This document shows positions 25,708 to 35,333 of a stretch of 64,000 nucleotides of DNA, in pieces (position 1 is the first letter of the stretch; every line of letters begins with the position of its first letter). Made by a program: the position numbers and the translations under genes. This stretch comes from Halovenus carboxidivorans (GTDB taxonomy: Archaea > Halobacteriota > Halobacteria > Halobacteriales > Haloarculaceae): positions 62,001 to 126,000 of the forward strand of contig NZ_WUUT01000002.1 of assembly GCF_009831575.1 (NCBI RefSeq), written 5' to 3'. The notes beneath the pieces were generated by a model. It was not told where the DNA came from. It worked only from the letters and a program-made list of their open reading frames with translations, and made no database searches.

Positions 25708-27072
25708 ATGACCGTTACAATCGTCGGCGCGCAACTCGGCGACGAAGGCAAAGGTGGGATCGTCGACCTCTACGGCGAACCCGCCGATGTCGTCGCCCGG
25801 TACCAGGGCGGGGACAACGCCGGCCACACTGTGGTACACGAAGGCGTGGAGTACAAGCTATCGCTCGTTCCAAGCGGGGCAGTCCGTGGGAAAATCGGAG
25901 TGCTCGGCAACGGCTGCGTCGTCAATCCGCGGACGCTGTTCGACGAACTGGACACGCTGGCCGAACGCGGCCTCGATCCGGACGTGCGGGTCGCCCGCCG
26001 TGCTCACGTAATCTTCCCCTATCATCGCGTGCTCGATGGGATCGAAGAGGACGTGAAAAGCGAAGACGACCAGGAGGTCGGCACGACCGGTCGCGGGATC
26101 GGACCGACCTACGAGGACAAGGCCGGCCGCCGGGGCCTCCGCATCGGCGACCTGACCGACGCCGACGTGCTCCGGGAGAAACTCGAATACGTCGTCCCGC
26201 AGAAGCGGGCCCTCGCGGAGGAGGTCTACGGCGTCGATGTCGGCGAGGAGTTCGACATCGACGCGCTGTACGAGGAGTACCGCGAGTACGGCAACCGCCT
26301 CGTCGCGGAGGGGATGCTCGTCGACGCGGGACAGTTCCTCTCGGAGCGGATCGACGCCGGAGACAAGGTCATTCTGGAGGGGGCACAGGGGACACTTATC
26401 GACATCGACCACGGAAACTACCCCTACGTCACTTCCTCGAACCCGACCGCCGGCGGCGCGGCGACGGGAACCGGTCTCGGGCCGGATGTCATCGGCGGCG
26501 GCGAGATCATCGGGATCGTCAAGGCGTATCTCTCGCGGGTGGGGAGCGGGCCGATGCCGACCGAACTCGCCGGCGTCGAGGGGGACACGCCCGGATACGA
26601 CGGCGACGGCGATGCAGAAGAGGAAGAACTCGCGACGGCGATCCGCGAAGCCGGCGGCGAGTACGGCACAGTCACCGGTCGCCCGCGGCGTGTCGGCTGG
26701 CTCGATATGCCGATTCTCCGTCACGCGACCCGTGCCAGCGGCTTCACCGGCCTGGCTGTCAACCACATCGACACCCTGGCCGGCTTCGACGAACTCCGGG
26801 TCGGTCACTCCTACACCCTCGACGGCGAGGAAATCGAGACGGTTCCCGCGACGACCCAGGAGTGGGCCCGCTGTGAGCCGAATCTTCGTACGTTCGAGGG
26901 CTGGGACGACGCCGACTGGGAGGCGATTGCCGACGACGGCTACGAGGCGCTGCCCGAGGAAGCCAAGACCTACCTCGAATACATCAGCGACGAACTCGAC
27001 ACGCCGATCTACGCGGTCGGCGTCGGTCCGGGCCGCGAGCAGTCCGTCGTTCGGGAACGCCCCTTCGAGTAA
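25708..27072 (+). CDS. purA: Adenylosuccinate synthetase
   Basis: This enzyme makes adenylosuccinate from IMP, Asp and GTP in AMP synthesis. The 454-aa protein shows GAQLGDEGKGGIVD (nucleotide loop, with catalytic Asp and Lys), GGDNAGHTVV, VGTTGRGIGPTYEDK, LEGAQGTLIDIDHGNYPYVTSSNP and GRPRRVGWLDMP. GTG 25705 directly precedes ATG 25708; ATG was chosen. The ~30-residue acidic insert near 290-305 (DGDGDAEEEEL) is a haloarchaeal feature. Confidence 0.95.
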   Translation: MTVTIVGAQLGDEGKGGIVDLYGEPADVVARYQGGDNAGHTVVHEGVEYKLSLVPSGAVRGKIGVLGNGCVVNPRTLFDELDTLAERGLDPDVRVARRAHVIFPYHRVLDGIEEDVKSEDDQEVGTTGRGIGPTYEDKAGRRGLRIGDLTDADVLREKLEYVVPQKRALAEEVYGVDVGEEFDIDALYEEYREYGNRLVAEGMLVDAGQFLSERIDAGDKVILEGAQGTLIDIDHGNYPYVTSSNPTAGGAATGTGLGPDVIGGGEIIGIVKAYLSRVGSGPMPTELAGVEGDTPGYDGDGDAEEEELATAIREAGGEYGTVTGRPRRVGWLDMPILRHATRASGFTGLAVNHIDTLAGFDELRVGHSYTLDGEEIETVPATTQEWARCEPNLRTFEGWDDADWEAIADDGYEALPEEAKTYLEYISDELDTPIYAVGVGPGREQSVVRERPFE

Positions 27073-27076
27073 CTCG

Positions 27077-29401
27077 TTACGCTCCGTTTTTCCGCAGCTG
27101 AATCTCGATAACCGAGCCCCGAGGCGACCGGTCCCGCACGGTGATCGATCCGCCGGATCGCTGCACGATCCAGTGGACCAGCCAGAGGCCGAGGCCGCTC
27201 CCGTGGTAGAGGTCCTCGATCGTTCGACCGCTCTCGAGCACGTCCCGATCCATCTTCGGGATGCCCGGCCCGTCGTCGGCGACGGTGATCGTGACGTGCT
27301 CGTCCGTGTCGTCGACCGAAAGCGAGATCGAGGGCCGCTCCCGGTCGCTGTGAACGACGGCGTTCGTGACCAGTTCGTCGATCGCGCGATAGAGATCGGC
27401 GGCGGCGGAGACGGTCGCCTCGTCGGGGGCGTCGATCGTGACATCCGCGTCCGCGATATCCGCGCCGGCCGTCCGGACCACGTCCGCGACATCGACCTGA
27501 CAGGAGTCGGCCTGCTCGCTCAGAATTTCGGTGATACCCCGGGACTTGTTACTCGTCGTCAGCAGGCTATCGGCGTGGTCCTGGATGGTCTCTGCGGCGT
27601 CGGCTATCTCCCCGTTCGCGCCGGCACCGATCCGCTCGGCCTCGAGGCTGATCACCGTCAGGTCGTTGCGCAGGTTGTGTCGCAACACCCTGTCGACGAC
27701 GCGGAGTTGCCGCGCTCGCTCCTCGCGCTCGGTCACGTCCCGCAACACGGCGACGAACCCGGTCACTTCGCCGTCCGTTTCGAGCGGGAAGTACCGCACG
27801 TCGAGGATACGAGTCCCCTCGTTGGGGTGGGTTCGGGTCATCTTGTACTTGATCGTCTCGCCGTCGAGCGCCCGGTCGGTGTACTCCGTGATGTAATCGT
27901 ACGCCTCCTGATCGAAGAGATCGGTCGTCTGCATCCCCGGCAACTCCTCCGGGTCGACGCCGTGGTACGCGCAGTACTGCGGGTTGGCGAACAGATACTC
28001 GCCGTCGTCGTCGATGGCACAGATGAGATCCGTCGCCCCGTCGACCGCTCGCTTGTACTGTTCGAGTTCCGTCTCCCGGGCCTTGAGCGTGCTCACGTCT
28101 CGATAGACCGACAGCGTCCCCGCGAGGGTTCCGTCCTCGTCGTAGTAGGGGTACAGTTGCGTGCTGAACGTCGCCTCGGTCCCGGTTCGCTCGAACGTCG
28201 AGGTACACTCGAACTCGACCGGCTGTTCGGTGTCGAGCACCTCCCGGCGCTTCGCCTCGATACGCTCTGCTGACTCGGCATCCATGTACAGCGACTCGTC
28301 CGCGCCGAGAATTTCGTCGCGGGAGTAACCGCTGAGTTCGGTGAGCGCGTGATTCGCTAGCTCGTGGCTCCCGTCGGTCGCCTGAATCGTGATCGGGTCG
28401 TTCACCCGCTCGACGATCTGGCGGTACTGTTTCAGTTCTCGCTCGTGTCGGGCCAGTTCCTCGCTCACTTCGTTGAACCGGGCGCCGATCTTGTCCCACT
28501 CCTGTGCGCCGCCGACGGCGATCTGTGTCCCGTAGGAGCGATCAGCGAGGCGGTCGAACCCGGCCAGCAGCTCCTCGATCTGGTTGAGATTCGACCGCTT
28601 GAACCAGACGCCGAACCCGACCAGAGAGAGCACGATGAGCAGTCCAGCGGCGACCTGCAGTCCGGTCACGAGCCGTGTCTCGTCCCGGGTGGAGTCGAGC
28701 CGAGTCGTCGTGACGGTCCAGCCCGTCGAGTCGACCGTCGCGCTCGCTGTCGGCCCTCCGGACGCGTCCGGCATCGACGCGGAGGCGTATAGCTGTTGGT
28801 CGGCCGTCCGGATGGCGAACTCGTAGTCGGTGTCCTCGGTCAGCGTGAGCGTCTCGAAAAACGACCCGTCTCGGATGTGCAACGCGCCGTTCAGCGTTCC
28901 CACGGGTTCACCGTCCCGCGTGATCGGCGCCGAGACGGTGACGATGAGATTTCCGGTCTCCGCCTCGACCGGTTCACTGACGTAGGTCTCCCCGTCCATG
29001 GCCCGCTGGAAGTAGGTCCGGTCGCTGAAATCCTGCCCGAGTAACGCGGACCTGTTTTCCTCGGACAGCCCCCGAGACTCGATGGCCGTCATCGTCCCGT
29101 TCGCGTCGATGACCGAGATACCCTGATACGGCGTCTGGCGGACGATCCGCCGCAAGGCTGCTCGACGGCGCTCGCTCGCGTTCGCCATGAGGGGATCGCT
29201 CGCGGACAGTTCGATAGTCCGGCTTCGCTCGGCGAGCAGTCCCTCGATCTGTGTCGCGGTCGCTTCGGCGGTCGTCTCGAGAGATTGCTGTTCCTGTTCG
29301 GAGACGGCACCCTCGTAGAGTTGAAAGCCCGAGACGACCGCGACACCGAGCACTATCGCTACCAGCGCGATCACGATTGCGAACGCACGTCGAAGCCTCA
29401 T
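27077..29401 (-). CDS. Membrane sensor histidine kinase (dCache + 2 PAS)
   Basis: This 774-aa two-component sensor has membrane segments at ~7-29 and ~244-266, which bracket an extracellular dCache-type domain (SVIDANGTMTAI, DRTYFQRAMDGETYVSEPVEAETGNLIVTVSAPI). Two PAS domains follow (~325-440 and ~447-560). The H-box RVLRHNLRND has the phospho-acceptor His575. The ATPase has N-box DELVTNAVVHS, DDGPGIP and GSGLGLWLVH. This RHNLRND kinase type is frequent in haloarchaea. No response regulator is adjacent. It converges tightly on purA, with stops about 5 bases apart. Confidence 0.9.
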   Translation of the reverse strand: MRLRRAFAIVIALVAIVLGVAVVSGFQLYEGAVSEQEQQSLETTAEATATQIEGLLAERSRTIELSASDPLMANASERRRAALRRIVRQTPYQGISVIDANGTMTAIESRGLSEENRSALLGQDFSDRTYFQRAMDGETYVSEPVEAETGNLIVTVSAPITRDGEPVGTLNGALHIRDGSFFETLTLTEDTDYEFAIRTADQQLYASASMPDASGGPTASATVDSTGWTVTTTRLDSTRDETRLVTGLQVAAGLLIVLSLVGFGVWFKRSNLNQIEELLAGFDRLADRSYGTQIAVGGAQEWDKIGARFNEVSEELARHERELKQYRQIVERVNDPITIQATDGSHELANHALTELSGYSRDEILGADESLYMDAESAERIEAKRREVLDTEQPVEFECTSTFERTGTEATFSTQLYPYYDEDGTLAGTLSVYRDVSTLKARETELEQYKRAVDGATDLICAIDDDGEYLFANPQYCAYHGVDPEELPGMQTTDLFDQEAYDYITEYTDRALDGETIKYKMTRTHPNEGTRILDVRYFPLETDGEVTGFVAVLRDVTEREERARQLRVVDRVLRHNLRNDLTVISLEAERIGAGANGEIADAAETIQDHADSLLTTSNKSRGITEILSEQADSCQVDVADVVRTAGADIADADVTIDAPDEATVSAAADLYRAIDELVTNAVVHSDRERPSISLSVDDTDEHVTITVADDGPGIPKMDRDVLESGRTIEDLYHGSGLGLWLVHWIVQRSGGSITVRDRSPRGSVIEIQLRKNGA

Positions 29402-29558
29402 CTGTCTTCTAGACCGCCCCCCACCGACCCGTTGCAGGGCGTGTCATACGAGTCCTTTCAGGAGACCACATATATATCTACATCCCGGTGTGACGCGTTT
29501 GATAACGGGCCGGGACGGAAGCGCAAACGCTTTTCACCACGCCGGACAACTCGGACGT

Positions 29559-29753
29559 ATGCAAGAAGATCTGCTGGACATTCTGTGCTGTCCACTGGAC
29601 AAACACGACCTCGAACTCGAGGCGACGGAGCGTGACGAGGAGGAGATCCTGACGGGGACACTCACCTGTACGGAGTGTGGCGAAGCGTATCCCATCGAGG
29701 ACGGTATTCCGAACCTGCTCCCGCCGGATATGCGCGAGGAATCGCCGGCCTGA
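29559..29753 (+). CDS. Trm112-family methyltransferase activator
   Basis: This 64-aa zinc-binding protein has CCPLDKHDLEL and CTECGEAYPIEDGIPNLLP, the classical Trm112/UPF0434 fold. Archaeal Trm112 activates and stabilises several methyltransferases for tRNA, rRNA and release-factor modification. ATG 29559 removes a 23-residue upstream extension without homology. A Thr/Ala-rich leader region with a T-run (cttttcac) lies ahead. Confidence 0.9.
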   Translation: MQEDLLDILCCPLDKHDLELEATERDEEEILTGTLTCTECGEAYPIEDGIPNLLPPDMREESPA

Positions 29754-29786
29754 AGGTTTTTCTACTCGCCGGACGGACCCCAACCT

Positions 29787-30359
29787 GTGCCAGACACGCT
29801 GCCGGTCCACGTCAGCCGCGAGGAACTCCACAGCCTCGAGGTTCCCGCGTCCTTCGAGACGACCGGCTCGTTCGACGTGAGACTGATCAACCACGGCGAA
29901 GCCCTCCACGTCCATCTCCATCTCGACGACGACCTCTCCGAGGTCGCTGCTCTCGACGCGAGCAACCACTACGTCGACGGCAGCACCGAGCGGTACGTCC
30001 GGGTGTCGGTCGACCCACAGCGGGTCGACGGCGAGGAGCAACTCGGGAAACTGAAAGTCGTCTCGGCCTACGGCTCCCAGACGCGCTGGATCGACGTGAC
30101 GGTCAGCAAGCCGGATCCGGAGGCCGACACGGTCGAAGTCGACGAATCGCTCACCAAGCCACAGCCGAAACCCGACGACCGGGAGCGATCCGTGCCGTCT
30201 GCTGTCCCGATCCTCGCGCTCGGCGGGCTGGCACTCGGGCTGGTCGCGCTGGCGACGGTACTGCTGGACGGAGCGGTCGTCTTGCTCGGCGCGCTCGTCG
30301 TGATCGGGGGCGCCCTCAGCGCCCTGTTTTTCCTGGTGCGCGACGACGAAGGGCTCTAG
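29787..30359 (+). CDS. Conserved haloarchaeal protein with C-terminal membrane hairpin
   Basis: This 190-aa protein begins at GTG 29787. Residues ~1-115 form a beta-rich, Ig-like domain (FDVRLINHGEALHVHLHLDD; YVRVSVDPQRV; WIDVTVSKP). A Pro/Glu/Asp linker follows, then two membrane helices (~135-158 and ~162-182) and a short charged end. The topology suggests a soluble domain tethered to the membrane. No function was recognised. It lies 33 bases after the Trm112 gene and probably shares its transcript. Confidence 0.7.
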   Translation: MPDTLPVHVSREELHSLEVPASFETTGSFDVRLINHGEALHVHLHLDDDLSEVAALDASNHYVDGSTERYVRVSVDPQRVDGEEQLGKLKVVSAYGSQTRWIDVTVSKPDPEADTVEVDESLTKPQPKPDDRERSVPSAVPILALGGLALGLVALATVLLDGAVVLLGALVVIGGALSALFFLVRDDEGL

Positions 30360-30691
30360 AGAACGCCGCGAACGAGACTGCCGACGAGCGGAGCGGCGAC
30401 TCCAACGGCGACGGCGATCAGGAGGAGCTGACCGGTCGCGAGGACCGCCCATAGCGCGCCGATTGCGGCGAGATAGCCGAACCAAACCGCCAGGGCGGTG
30501 ACGCCGAAGCCGAGTCCGGCCAGTAGCGCCCGCCTCAGGCTGGTCGCCACCAGCCCGACGAGTGCGCCGCCGGCGACGAGTCCGAGCCAGTGGACAGTGG
30601 CGAGTCCGAGTCCGATCGCCGTCGCCACGACCAGCCCCAGCCAGTGGACGAACGGATCGGTCCGCAACCGAGCCAGTACCGCGAGCGTCAT
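30356..30691 (-). CDS. Small multi-pass membrane protein
   Basis: This 111-aa protein has four hydrophobic segments (around residues 16-33, 36-50, 58-75 and 78-105). Its ATG overlaps the stop of the upstream penicillin-acylase gene (ATGA), so the two are probably co-translated. It has no recognised family and could anchor or assist the hydrolase. It converges on the 190-aa gene with overlapping stops. Confidence 0.65.
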   Translation of the reverse strand: MTLAVLARLRTDPFVHWLGLVVATAIGLGLATVHWLGLVAGGALVGLVATSLRRALLAGLGFGVTALAVWFGYLAAIGALWAVLATGQLLLIAVAVGVAAPLVGSLVRGVL

Positions 30692-33129
30692 CGCTCACCC
30701 CCGAGATACTCCGTCGTCACCTCGCCTTCGATCTCCCGGCTCAGCCGCCGATACTCGCCGTTGGCCCACTGTCGGAGTTGGCTGTCGTAGTGCTCGGAGA
30801 AGTACCGTCCGGAGTTGCCGCCGGGCAGCACCGCCAGATACGCCCCGTCGAGGTCGACCTGCATCTCCCAACTGCCGCCCCACGGTCCCCGGGTGCCGAA
30901 GTTCCTGACCGTCCAGCCCGATCCGCCCCGCGGGAGCGACTCGTAGCCCAGGAAGTCGAGTTCGGTGAGGTGGTCGATCAGCCCCGTGTGTGCGATGTCG
31001 CCGTAGGTCTCGTAGCCGCGTCGGTCGATTGTCTCGACGGCCGTCCGCAACGCCCGACGCAGCACCGGTGCCCGGCCGCCGGGGCCGAACCAGCCGCTGT
31101 CCGACGGCAGTTCGAGCAGGCGGGGATCGCCCGGGTAGTACTCCTCGCCGAGGCCCGCCTCCTCGAACGCGTCGCCGAGCAGTTCCTCGCGGTAGGCGTT
31201 CGCGAACTGCTGGAACAAAAGTGCGGCCTCCGAATCCGGCTCCATACGGTAGTCCCACCCAGAGAGCGTCTCGGCGGCCTCCTGCAGTGCCTCGTCCTCG
31301 TCTCGAACGGCCGCGGTGAGGGCGTCGACGATGGCCGCCGCCCGGCCATCGCGGACATCTCTGCCGACAGTCTGTAGGAAGGTGAGATCGAGTGGCTCGC
31401 CGGATTCGACTCGCTCGTCGAGGAGGCTGTAGATTCGCTCGCCGCGGTAGGGGGCGGAGTACGACTCGGCGAAGTAGTAGGGCAGTTCGTCGTCGGGGAT
31501 GATCTGCTGGTTGGCCGTCGCGAGGTACTCGGGGTCGACGACGTGGGGTTTCTCCGCGAACGGGACGAAACCGTCCCAACTGGGGTGCTCGAACGGCTCG
31601 AACCCCTCCCACTCGCCCTCACGGGCCGACCCGTCGAAGACGCCGTCGCCGTCCAGGGCGGCGGGGTCGTCCCAGTTCACCGTCTCCCCGGAGGGTTGCC
31701 TGATCGGGTGCCGACCGACGGTGTAGTACAGCGTGTTGTCGTCCCGGTCGGCGTACAGGAAGTTCTGACTGGGAACGTCGAATTTCCGGATTGCCGACAG
31801 CGTCTCCTCGAAGGAGCGACTGCGGGTCAGTTCGTACAGCGCAATCGTCGTCTCCGTGGCCGCGTGGCCCGTCCAGGCGACGGCGACCTCCTGTTCGGCC
31901 TCCTCGACGACCGGGCCGTGGACCGTCCTGCGGACCGTGATCTCCACGTCCTCGCCGTCCGCGACCTCGATGGTCTCCTCGCGCTCGTCGAACTCCCGTC
32001 GCTCGTCGCCGTAGCGGTAGCTCTCGCCGTCGGTCTCGTAGCTGTAGAAGTCGATCACGTCGGTGCCAGCGTTAGTGAACCCCCACGCCGCGAACTCCGT
32101 TTCGCCGATGACGACCTCCGGGACGCCGGGGAAGGCGACCCCGCGAACCCGGTGGTCCGGACCGTCCAGATGCATCTCGTACCAGACCGGCGGGGCCTGC
32201 AGGCTCAGGTGGGGGTCGTTGCAGAGAATCGGGGCGTTCCCGCCGGCGAGGTCGCTGCTGACCACCCAGCTGTTCGAACCGAGGGTCTCCTGTGGCTCGA
32301 ACCGGGTGAGATAGCTGACGGTCTCGGCGTCGACGGTCCCGCCCGTGGCGGCAGTGTCGGTTCCGCCCGAGTCGCTCGTGTCGTCGCTGTACAGTCGGTC
32401 GGCTTCGTCGAGTCGGTACTGTTCGTCGCGGTAGCGCTGCCGGATAATGGGCGAGTCGTGGTCCATCCGCGGCCGGTAGAGCTGATCCGCGAGTTCCGCG
32501 TCGAACTCCTCGCGGAGTAACTGGCGGCGAAGCGTCCGGAAGCTACCCGTCAACTGCCAGGCGATGATCTTCTCGACCAGCATCGAGTCCGCCGGCCGCC
32601 AGGGCTCTGGCTCGTAATCCAGCAGTTGGAACCCGATCGAGAGTCGAGCGTCGTCGTAGCCGTCGGTGACCCCCTCGCTGAACGCCTCCAGAATCGGACC
32701 GACGACGCTGTCTTCCAGGTGGTCGGCGGTCGCCTCGGCGGCCTCTCTGAACCGGAGGGTCCGGTAGAACCGATCAGACTCGACGGCGGCCTCGCCGACG
32801 ACCTCGGCGAGCCGGCCGCTGTACAGCCGCCGCTGGAGATCCATCTGGAATCCCCTGTCGATGGCCTGGACGTGGCCGGCCGCGTAGTACAGCGCCTGTT
32901 CGTCGTCGGCCTCGATGTGCGGGACTCCGTCGTCGTCGTATCGAACCGTCGCTTCGCCGTACGGGCTCTCGACGCGCTCCGGGCGGTCCGGGTTCGCGGC
33001 TCCCCAGACCCCACCAGAGAACGGGGCGAACTGTTCGAGTACGTCACCGATCGGTGAGACGTACGCCCCGAGGACACCGGCACCCACGATCCCCCCGAGG
33101 ACGGCACGTCTCGTCCGTTGCTCGGACAT
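30688..33129 (-). CDS. Tat-exported penicillin acylase-family Ntn hydrolase
   Basis: This 813-aa amidohydrolase cleaves amide bonds of acylated substrates (penicillins or, in nature, N-acyl compounds such as acyl-homoserine lactones). It starts with a twin-arginine signal (RTRRAVLGGIVGAGVLGAY). The alpha part ends near residue 284, and the beta part begins at the autocatalytic nucleophile Ser285 (ETLGSNSWVVSS). ILCNDPHLSLQAPPVWYEMHL and a catalytic-site Asn in LATANQQIIPDD follow. A ~25-residue Ser/Thr/Gly/Asp-rich spacer precedes the cleavage site. The true substrate is unknown. Confidence 0.88.
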   Translation of the reverse strand: MSEQRTRRAVLGGIVGAGVLGAYVSPIGDVLEQFAPFSGGVWGAANPDRPERVESPYGEATVRYDDDGVPHIEADDEQALYYAAGHVQAIDRGFQMDLQRRLYSGRLAEVVGEAAVESDRFYRTLRFREAAEATADHLEDSVVGPILEAFSEGVTDGYDDARLSIGFQLLDYEPEPWRPADSMLVEKIIAWQLTGSFRTLRRQLLREEFDAELADQLYRPRMDHDSPIIRQRYRDEQYRLDEADRLYSDDTSDSGGTDTAATGGTVDAETVSYLTRFEPQETLGSNSWVVSSDLAGGNAPILCNDPHLSLQAPPVWYEMHLDGPDHRVRGVAFPGVPEVVIGETEFAAWGFTNAGTDVIDFYSYETDGESYRYGDERREFDEREETIEVADGEDVEITVRRTVHGPVVEEAEQEVAVAWTGHAATETTIALYELTRSRSFEETLSAIRKFDVPSQNFLYADRDDNTLYYTVGRHPIRQPSGETVNWDDPAALDGDGVFDGSAREGEWEGFEPFEHPSWDGFVPFAEKPHVVDPEYLATANQQIIPDDELPYYFAESYSAPYRGERIYSLLDERVESGEPLDLTFLQTVGRDVRDGRAAAIVDALTAAVRDEDEALQEAAETLSGWDYRMEPDSEAALLFQQFANAYREELLGDAFEEAGLGEEYYPGDPRLLELPSDSGWFGPGGRAPVLRRALRTAVETIDRRGYETYGDIAHTGLIDHLTELDFLGYESLPRGGSGWTVRNFGTRGPWGGSWEMQVDLDGAYLAVLPGGNSGRYFSEHYDSQLRQWANGEYRRLSREIEGEVTTEYLGGER

Positions 33130-33417
33130 ACCCCTGCTGTCTCGCCCCCTGTACGTAAGTGATCCCCTCTCGTGTCGTGGTAGTCCGGGACACGCGCGCC
33201 CGAAATCGCTCGGCTCCGCCGCCGTGTCTCCGACTCCCCCGACACCAAGAACTGCTTACATTTAAAAATCAGAACGAACAACTGGAGAGATACGGGCATC
33301 GGCGGCTGATAGTCGGTGTGTTCTCCGGATTCCGGTATTTTTAAATATCTTTCGGACGAACGGATATTTAGCTATTGCGTCGGGTGTTCCGGCGGTTCGA
33401 CCCGACTATCTCTACCA

Positions 33418-34383
33418 ATGAGTAATCCAAATACGCGGACACGAACGACAGAACAGGAACAGACGAACGAGCAGACCGACCAGTCCCTCGACTGTCCCGA
33501 GTGTGGCGGCGCCGTCGTCGCTGACGACGAACACGGCGAGACGGTCTGCCAGGACTGCGGGCTGGTCATCGAGGAGGACTCCGTCGACCGGGGTCCGGAG
33601 TGGCGCGCCTTCGACGCCAAGGAGAAAGACGAGAAGTCCCGCGTCGGCGCGCCGACGACGAACATGATGCACGACAAGGGGCTGTCGACGAACATCGACT
33701 GGCGGGACAAAGACGCCTACGGCAACGCGCTGTCGGGCAAACAGCGAAAGAAGATGCAGCGACTCCGGAAGTGGAACGAGCGGTTCCGCACCCGTGACTC
33801 CAAGGAACGGAATCTCAAGCAGGCGCTGGGTGAGATCGACCGGATGGCCTCCGCGCTGGGGCTCCCGGAGAACGTCCGCGAGACCGCGAGCGTCATCTAC
33901 CGGCGAGCGCTGGACGAGAACCTGCTGCCCGGCCGCTCCATCGAGGGCGTCTCGACGGCCTCCGTGTACGCGGCCGCCCGGCAGGCGGGCGTCCCCCGCT
34001 CGCTCGACGAGATCACCGACGTGTCTCGCGTCGAGAAAAGCGAGATCGCCCGGACCTACCGCTACGTCGTCCGGGAACTCGGACTGGAGGTCCAGCCGGC
34101 CGATCCCGAGAGCTACGTCCCGCGGTTCGCCTCGTCGCTGGGCCTCTCGGAGGAAGCCGAGCGCCGCGCCCGCGAACTGCTCCAGAACGCCAAGGAGAAA
34201 GGCGTCCACTCCGGTAAGTCGCCGGTCGGACTGGCCGCCGCTGCGGTCTACGCCGCCGCGCTGCTGACAAACGAGAAGACGACACAGGCCGCGGTCAGCG
34301 AGGTCGCAGACATCTCCGAGGTGACGATCCGGAACCGCTATCACGAACTGCTCGAAGCCGAGCAGGACATTCCGATCGCCTGA
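33418..34383 (+). CDS. tfb: Transcription initiation factor IIB (TFB)
   Basis: This 321-aa TFB recruits RNA polymerase to TBP-TATA and reads the BRE. It has an N-terminal zinc ribbon (CPECGG...CQDCG, ~26-47), a B-reader/linker (GPEWRAF...RVGAPTTNMMHDKGLSTNI) and two cyclin repeats (~130-215 and ~225-312). Haloarchaea carry several TFBs; this has a full-length classical layout. ATG 33418 follows TATA-like DNA (TTTTTAAATAT, 33339-33349), which implies a leader of roughly 45 bases, unusual for this window. Confidence 0.94.
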   Translation: MSNPNTRTRTTEQEQTNEQTDQSLDCPECGGAVVADDEHGETVCQDCGLVIEEDSVDRGPEWRAFDAKEKDEKSRVGAPTTNMMHDKGLSTNIDWRDKDAYGNALSGKQRKKMQRLRKWNERFRTRDSKERNLKQALGEIDRMASALGLPENVRETASVIYRRALDENLLPGRSIEGVSTASVYAAARQAGVPRSLDEITDVSRVEKSEIARTYRYVVRELGLEVQPADPESYVPRFASSLGLSEEAERRARELLQNAKEKGVHSGKSPVGLAAAAVYAAALLTNEKTTQAAVSEVADISEVTIRNRYHELLEAEQDIPIA

Positions 34384-34454
34384 TTCCGCGGGGAGTATTC
34401 ACCGCTGATAACTGTAACAGTACACTTATTCTGTTCCGCTCGCGGACCTGAAAC

Positions 34455-35333
34455 ATGGCCTCTGATTCCGGTACGAGCGGGAGCACTGCGGATATCGACG
34501 ACGCGGAACTCGGGCAGGCGATCGACGAACTGCTGTCGACCTCCGAGGAAGTTGCGACCAGCACCGAACAGATCAGCGACCTCGCGGACGAACAGTCCGA
34601 AACCATGCAGGACGTCTCCAGTGAGGTCGCGAATCTCTCGGCGACCGTGGAGGAGGTCGCATCGAGCGCGAACCAGGTCAAGGCGGTCAGCAACGACGCC
34701 CGCGCGCTGGCCGACGAGGGACGCGGGATCGCTGACGACGCAATCGAGGCGATGGAGTCAGTCGACGAGGCCAACACCGCCGTCTCCAGGGATGTCGAAC
34801 AACTCCGCGAGCGGATCGACGAGATCGACGAGATCGTCGACGTGATCAACGAGATCGCAGACCAGACGAACATGCTCGCGCTGAACGCCTCCATCGAGGC
34901 CGCCCGGGCCGGCGAGGCCGGCGAGGGCTTCGCCGTCGTCGCCGACGAGGTGAAGTCACTGGCCGAGGAGTCTCAGGAAAACGCCTCCGAGATCGAAACC
35001 CTGGTCTCGAACATCAAACAGGACATGCGGGAGACTGTCGAGAGCCTCGACGACGCCAGCGAGCAGGTCGAGCACGGAATCGCACAGGTCGACGAGGCGG
35101 TCGATATCCTCAAGCGGATCGACGAGGCCGTCAGCGAGGCCGCACAGGGCGCCGAGGAGGTCGCCGCGGCGACCGACGATCAGGCCTCTAGCACCGAGCA
35201 GGTGGCGAGTATGATCGACACGACCGCGGCGAACGCCGCCGAGGTCGCCGAGGAGATCAGCGACATCGCCGACGCGAACCGCCAGCAGACCGCGATGATC
35301 GAACAGCTCCAGTTGATGGTCAACGAGCGGTAG
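34455..35333 (+). CDS. Soluble methyl-accepting chemotaxis signalling domain (Htr-like)
   Basis: This 292-aa protein is almost entirely the cytoplasmic coiled-coil hairpin of an MCP. The tip is [48 protein letters not shown] (~135-182), which docks CheA/CheW. There is no transmembrane segment, HAMP or sensory domain, only ~15 disordered residues before the helix. It must sense a cytosolic partner or modulate other arrays. No che genes are adjacent; cheC is 21 kb away. Confidence 0.88.
   Translation: MASDSGTSGSTADIDDAELGQAIDELLSTSEEVATSTEQISDLADEQSETMQDVSSEVANLSATVEEVASSANQVKAVSNDARALADEGRGIADDAIEAMESVDEANTAVSRDVEQLRERIDEIDEIVDVINEIADQTNMLALNASIEAARAGEAGEGFAVVADEVKSLAEESQENASEIETLVSNIKQDMRETVESLDDASEQVEHGIAQVDEAVDILKRIDEAVSEAAQGAEEVAAATDDQASSTEQVASMIDTTAANAAEVAEEISDIADANRQQTAMIEQLQLMVNER

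Noticed and set aside
25858-27492. 544-codon minus-strand open frame across purA
   Set aside because: Arg/Pro/Ser-rich product without family motifs; it is a shadow of purA and of the histidine kinase gene.
26237-28273. 678-codon plus-strand open frame
   Set aside because: It runs through purA out of phase and then antisense to the histidine kinase. High GC keeps stops rare; no recognisable domain.
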